Part shown: positions 5,862-6,670 of the stretch, one piece after another | How positions within the stretch are numbered: position 1 is the stretch's first letter | Layout of the letters: every line of letters starts with the position of its first letter | DNA from: Alphaproteobacteria bacterium | Lineage (GTDB): Bacteria; Pseudomonadota; Alphaproteobacteria; Caulobacterales; Caulobacteraceae | Direction: 5' to 3' | NCBI GenBank assembly: GCA_028869395.1 | Contig: JAGWSE010000424.1 | Span: forward strand, 1 to 6,670 | Length of the DNA: 6,670 nt | Made by a program: the position numbers and the translations under genes | Notes under the pieces: generated by a model | What the model saw: the letters and a program-made list of their open reading frames with translations, nothing else | The model's database searches: none | What the model was told of the DNA's origin: nothing

Positions 5862-5896
5862 GCCATGTTCGCCGCAATATAAGCGGTGAATATGGC
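5862..5896 (+). promoter_or_regulatory. Inverted repeat C: hairpin spanning the fic start codon
   Basis: The arms 5862-5875 and 5883-5896 surround the loop AATATAA. Twelve of 14 positions are Watson-Crick pairs, and two are G-U in the + strand RNA. The outer five pairs (GCCAT with ATGGC) contain the fic ATG at 5892-5894 and the mini-ORF ATG at 5865-5867. The inner eight (TTCGCCGC with GCGGTGAA) repeat the half-sites of repeat A. It may act as an RNA element that hides the start codon, as a DNA operator, or both. Confidence 0.65.
5865..5882 (+). CDS. Five-codon mini-ORF (MFAAI) in the fic leader
   Basis: ATG at 5865 followed by four codons and TAA at 5880-5882, with AAAGGA 4 bases upstream. 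It is in the same frame as fic and ends 9 bases before the fic ATG. It could be a leader cistron controlling re-initiation at fic, or it could be meaningless. Nothing in the peptide itself suggests a function. Confidence 0.3.
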   Translation: MFAAI

Positions 5897-6670
5897 CACC
5901 TACATCCACCAACGCGACGACTGGCCGAGCTTCTCCTGGAACGAGGAGCAGCTCTTGGCAGCGATCGGGCAGACGCGTCACCGCCAGGGGCGCCTGATCG
6001 GACGCATGGAGGCGCTTGGCTTCGAGTTGCGCGCCGAAGCCAACCTCGAGACCCTCACGCAGGACGTTCTGAAGTCCAGCGAGATCGAGGACGAGACGCT
6101 GGATCGCACTCAGGTCCGATCCTCGCTCGCGCGCCGGCTTGGCCTCGACGCCGGCGGCGCGACGGTCCTCGACCGCAGCGTCGAAGGGGTCGTCGAGATG
6201 ATGCTCGACGCCACCCAGAACCACGCCCAGCCGCTCACCCAGGAGCGGCTCTTCAGCTGGCACGCCGCGCTCTTCCCGACCGGACGCAGCGGCCTTCGCC
6301 GGATCACCGTCGGCGCCTGCCGCTCCGCCGAGAGCGACCCCATGCGAGTCGTCTCGGGCGCAGCCGGCCGCGAGCGTGTCCACTACGAAGCCCCGCCCGC
6401 CGAACGCCTGCCGGAAGAGATGCGGCGCTTCCTCAGGTGGTTCAACGCCGAGTCCAAGATCGACCCCGTGCTGAAGGCCGCGGTCGCCCACTTCTGGTTC
6501 GTCACCATCCACCCGTTCGAGGACGGCAACGGCCGCATCGCCCGGGCGATCGCCGACCTGGCGCTCGCCCGCTCGGAGGCGAGCCCACAGCGCTTCTACA
6601 GTATGTCCGCCCAGATCCAGCGCGAGCGCCGAGCCTATTACGATATCCTGGAAGCCAGCCAGCGCGGCAC
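5892..6670 (+). CDS. Fic-domain protein (predicted adenylyltransferase) with N-terminal DUF4172, 3' end cut by window
   Basis: Fic enzymes usually transfer AMP from ATP to a hydroxyl side chain of a target protein. The visible 259 residues begin MATYIHQRDDWPSFSWNEE, the usual start of DUF4172-type Fic proteins, which supports the ATG at 5892 over the in-frame GTG at 5886. An in-frame TAA at 5880 blocks any longer start. The inhibitory helix motif is SSEIEDE (Ser62, Glu66). The helix is followed by VRSSLARRLGLD, then a flap region with MRVVSGAAGRERVHYEAPP at about 150-168. The catalytic loop HPFEDGNGRIAR (His207 to Arg218) is fully intact. This looks like a self-inhibited class II Fic protein, and no separate antitoxin gene is seen. 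Related proteins often carry a C-terminal winged-helix domain, which would lie beyond the window. The gene is not functionally related to the nar operon. Confidence 0.93.
   Translation, partial: MATYIHQRDDWPSFSWNEEQLLAAIGQTRHRQGRLIGRMEALGFELRAEANLETLTQDVLKSSEIEDETLDRTQVRSSLARRLGLDAGGATVLDRSVEGVVEMMLDATQNHAQPLTQERLFSWHAALFPTGRSGLRRITVGACRSAESDPMRVVSGAAGRERVHYEAPPAERLPEEMRRFLRWFNAESKIDPVLKAAVAHFWFVTIHPFEDGNGRIARAIADLALARSEASPQRFYSMSAQIQRERRAYYDILEASQRG

Noticed and set aside
5649..5882. 77-residue + strand open frame ahead of fic
   Set aside because: It is mostly the reverse complement of the minus-strand remnant, rich in Arg, Gly and Cys, and has no ribosome site at its ATG. Only its last five codons (from 5865) have a Shine-Dalgarno sequence.
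5753..6512. Upper part of the minus-strand open frame 5550-6512 as a gene
   Set aside because: It is antisense to the Fic coding sequence and has no domain character. Only its last 65 or so codons look protein-like, and those are listed as a possible remnant.
5700..6670. Classical two-gene toxin-antitoxin module around fic
   Set aside because: No small antitoxin-like gene precedes fic, and the inhibitory helix is inside the Fic protein itself. A downstream partner cannot be excluded because the window ends.
1..6670. tRNA, rRNA, CRISPR arrays, insertion sequences
   Set aside because: No cloverleaf, rRNA-like stretch, spaced direct-repeat array or transposase was seen on either strand.

Overview
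The window is very GC-rich (around 70% by eye, with strong G/C preference at third codon positions). It holds the 3' part of a respiratory nitrate reductase operon followed by an unrelated Fic-family gene. Base composition, the NarHJI sequences and the company of a PpiC-type isomerase and an 'alginate export' porin suggest a denitrifying or nitrate-respiring proteobacterium. An alphaproteobacterium of the Caulobacterales/Phenylobacterium type is my best guess, but this is inference and no rRNA is present to confirm it.

Positions 1-5491, all on the + strand, read as one tightly packed transcription unit: narH (3' end only), narJ, narI, a cytoplasmic parvulin-type prolyl isomerase, an outer-membrane porin of the alginate-export family, a hemerythrin-like protein and mobA. 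Junctions are a 4-base overlap, a 1-base overlap, 1 base, 1 base, 19 bases and a 4-base overlap, so translation is probably coupled along most of the unit. The logic is coherent. NarH and NarI are the electron-transfer subunits of the membrane-bound nitrate reductase. NarJ, and probably the isomerase, help NarG/NarH mature. MobA makes the guanylylated molybdenum cofactor that NarG needs. The porin may pass anions or another solute, and the hemerythrin may bind O2 or NO. narG and the start of narH lie upstream of the window.

Positions 5492-5790 hold no intact gene that I believe. They do contain what looks like the decayed 3' end of a minus-strand gene (about 5553-5747) and a hairpin with a short U-tract oriented as a terminator for that strand (5577-5596).

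Positions 5791-6670 carry a Fic-domain protein of the DUF4172 type, cut by the window end. Its start is preceded by the most unusual part of the window: about 105 bases containing at least four overlapping inverted repeats. One is a 14-base-arm hairpin that spans the start codon. A five-codon mini-ORF with its own Shine-Dalgarno sequence sits inside that hairpin. This arrangement suggests autoregulation of fic by DNA operators, by RNA structure, or both.
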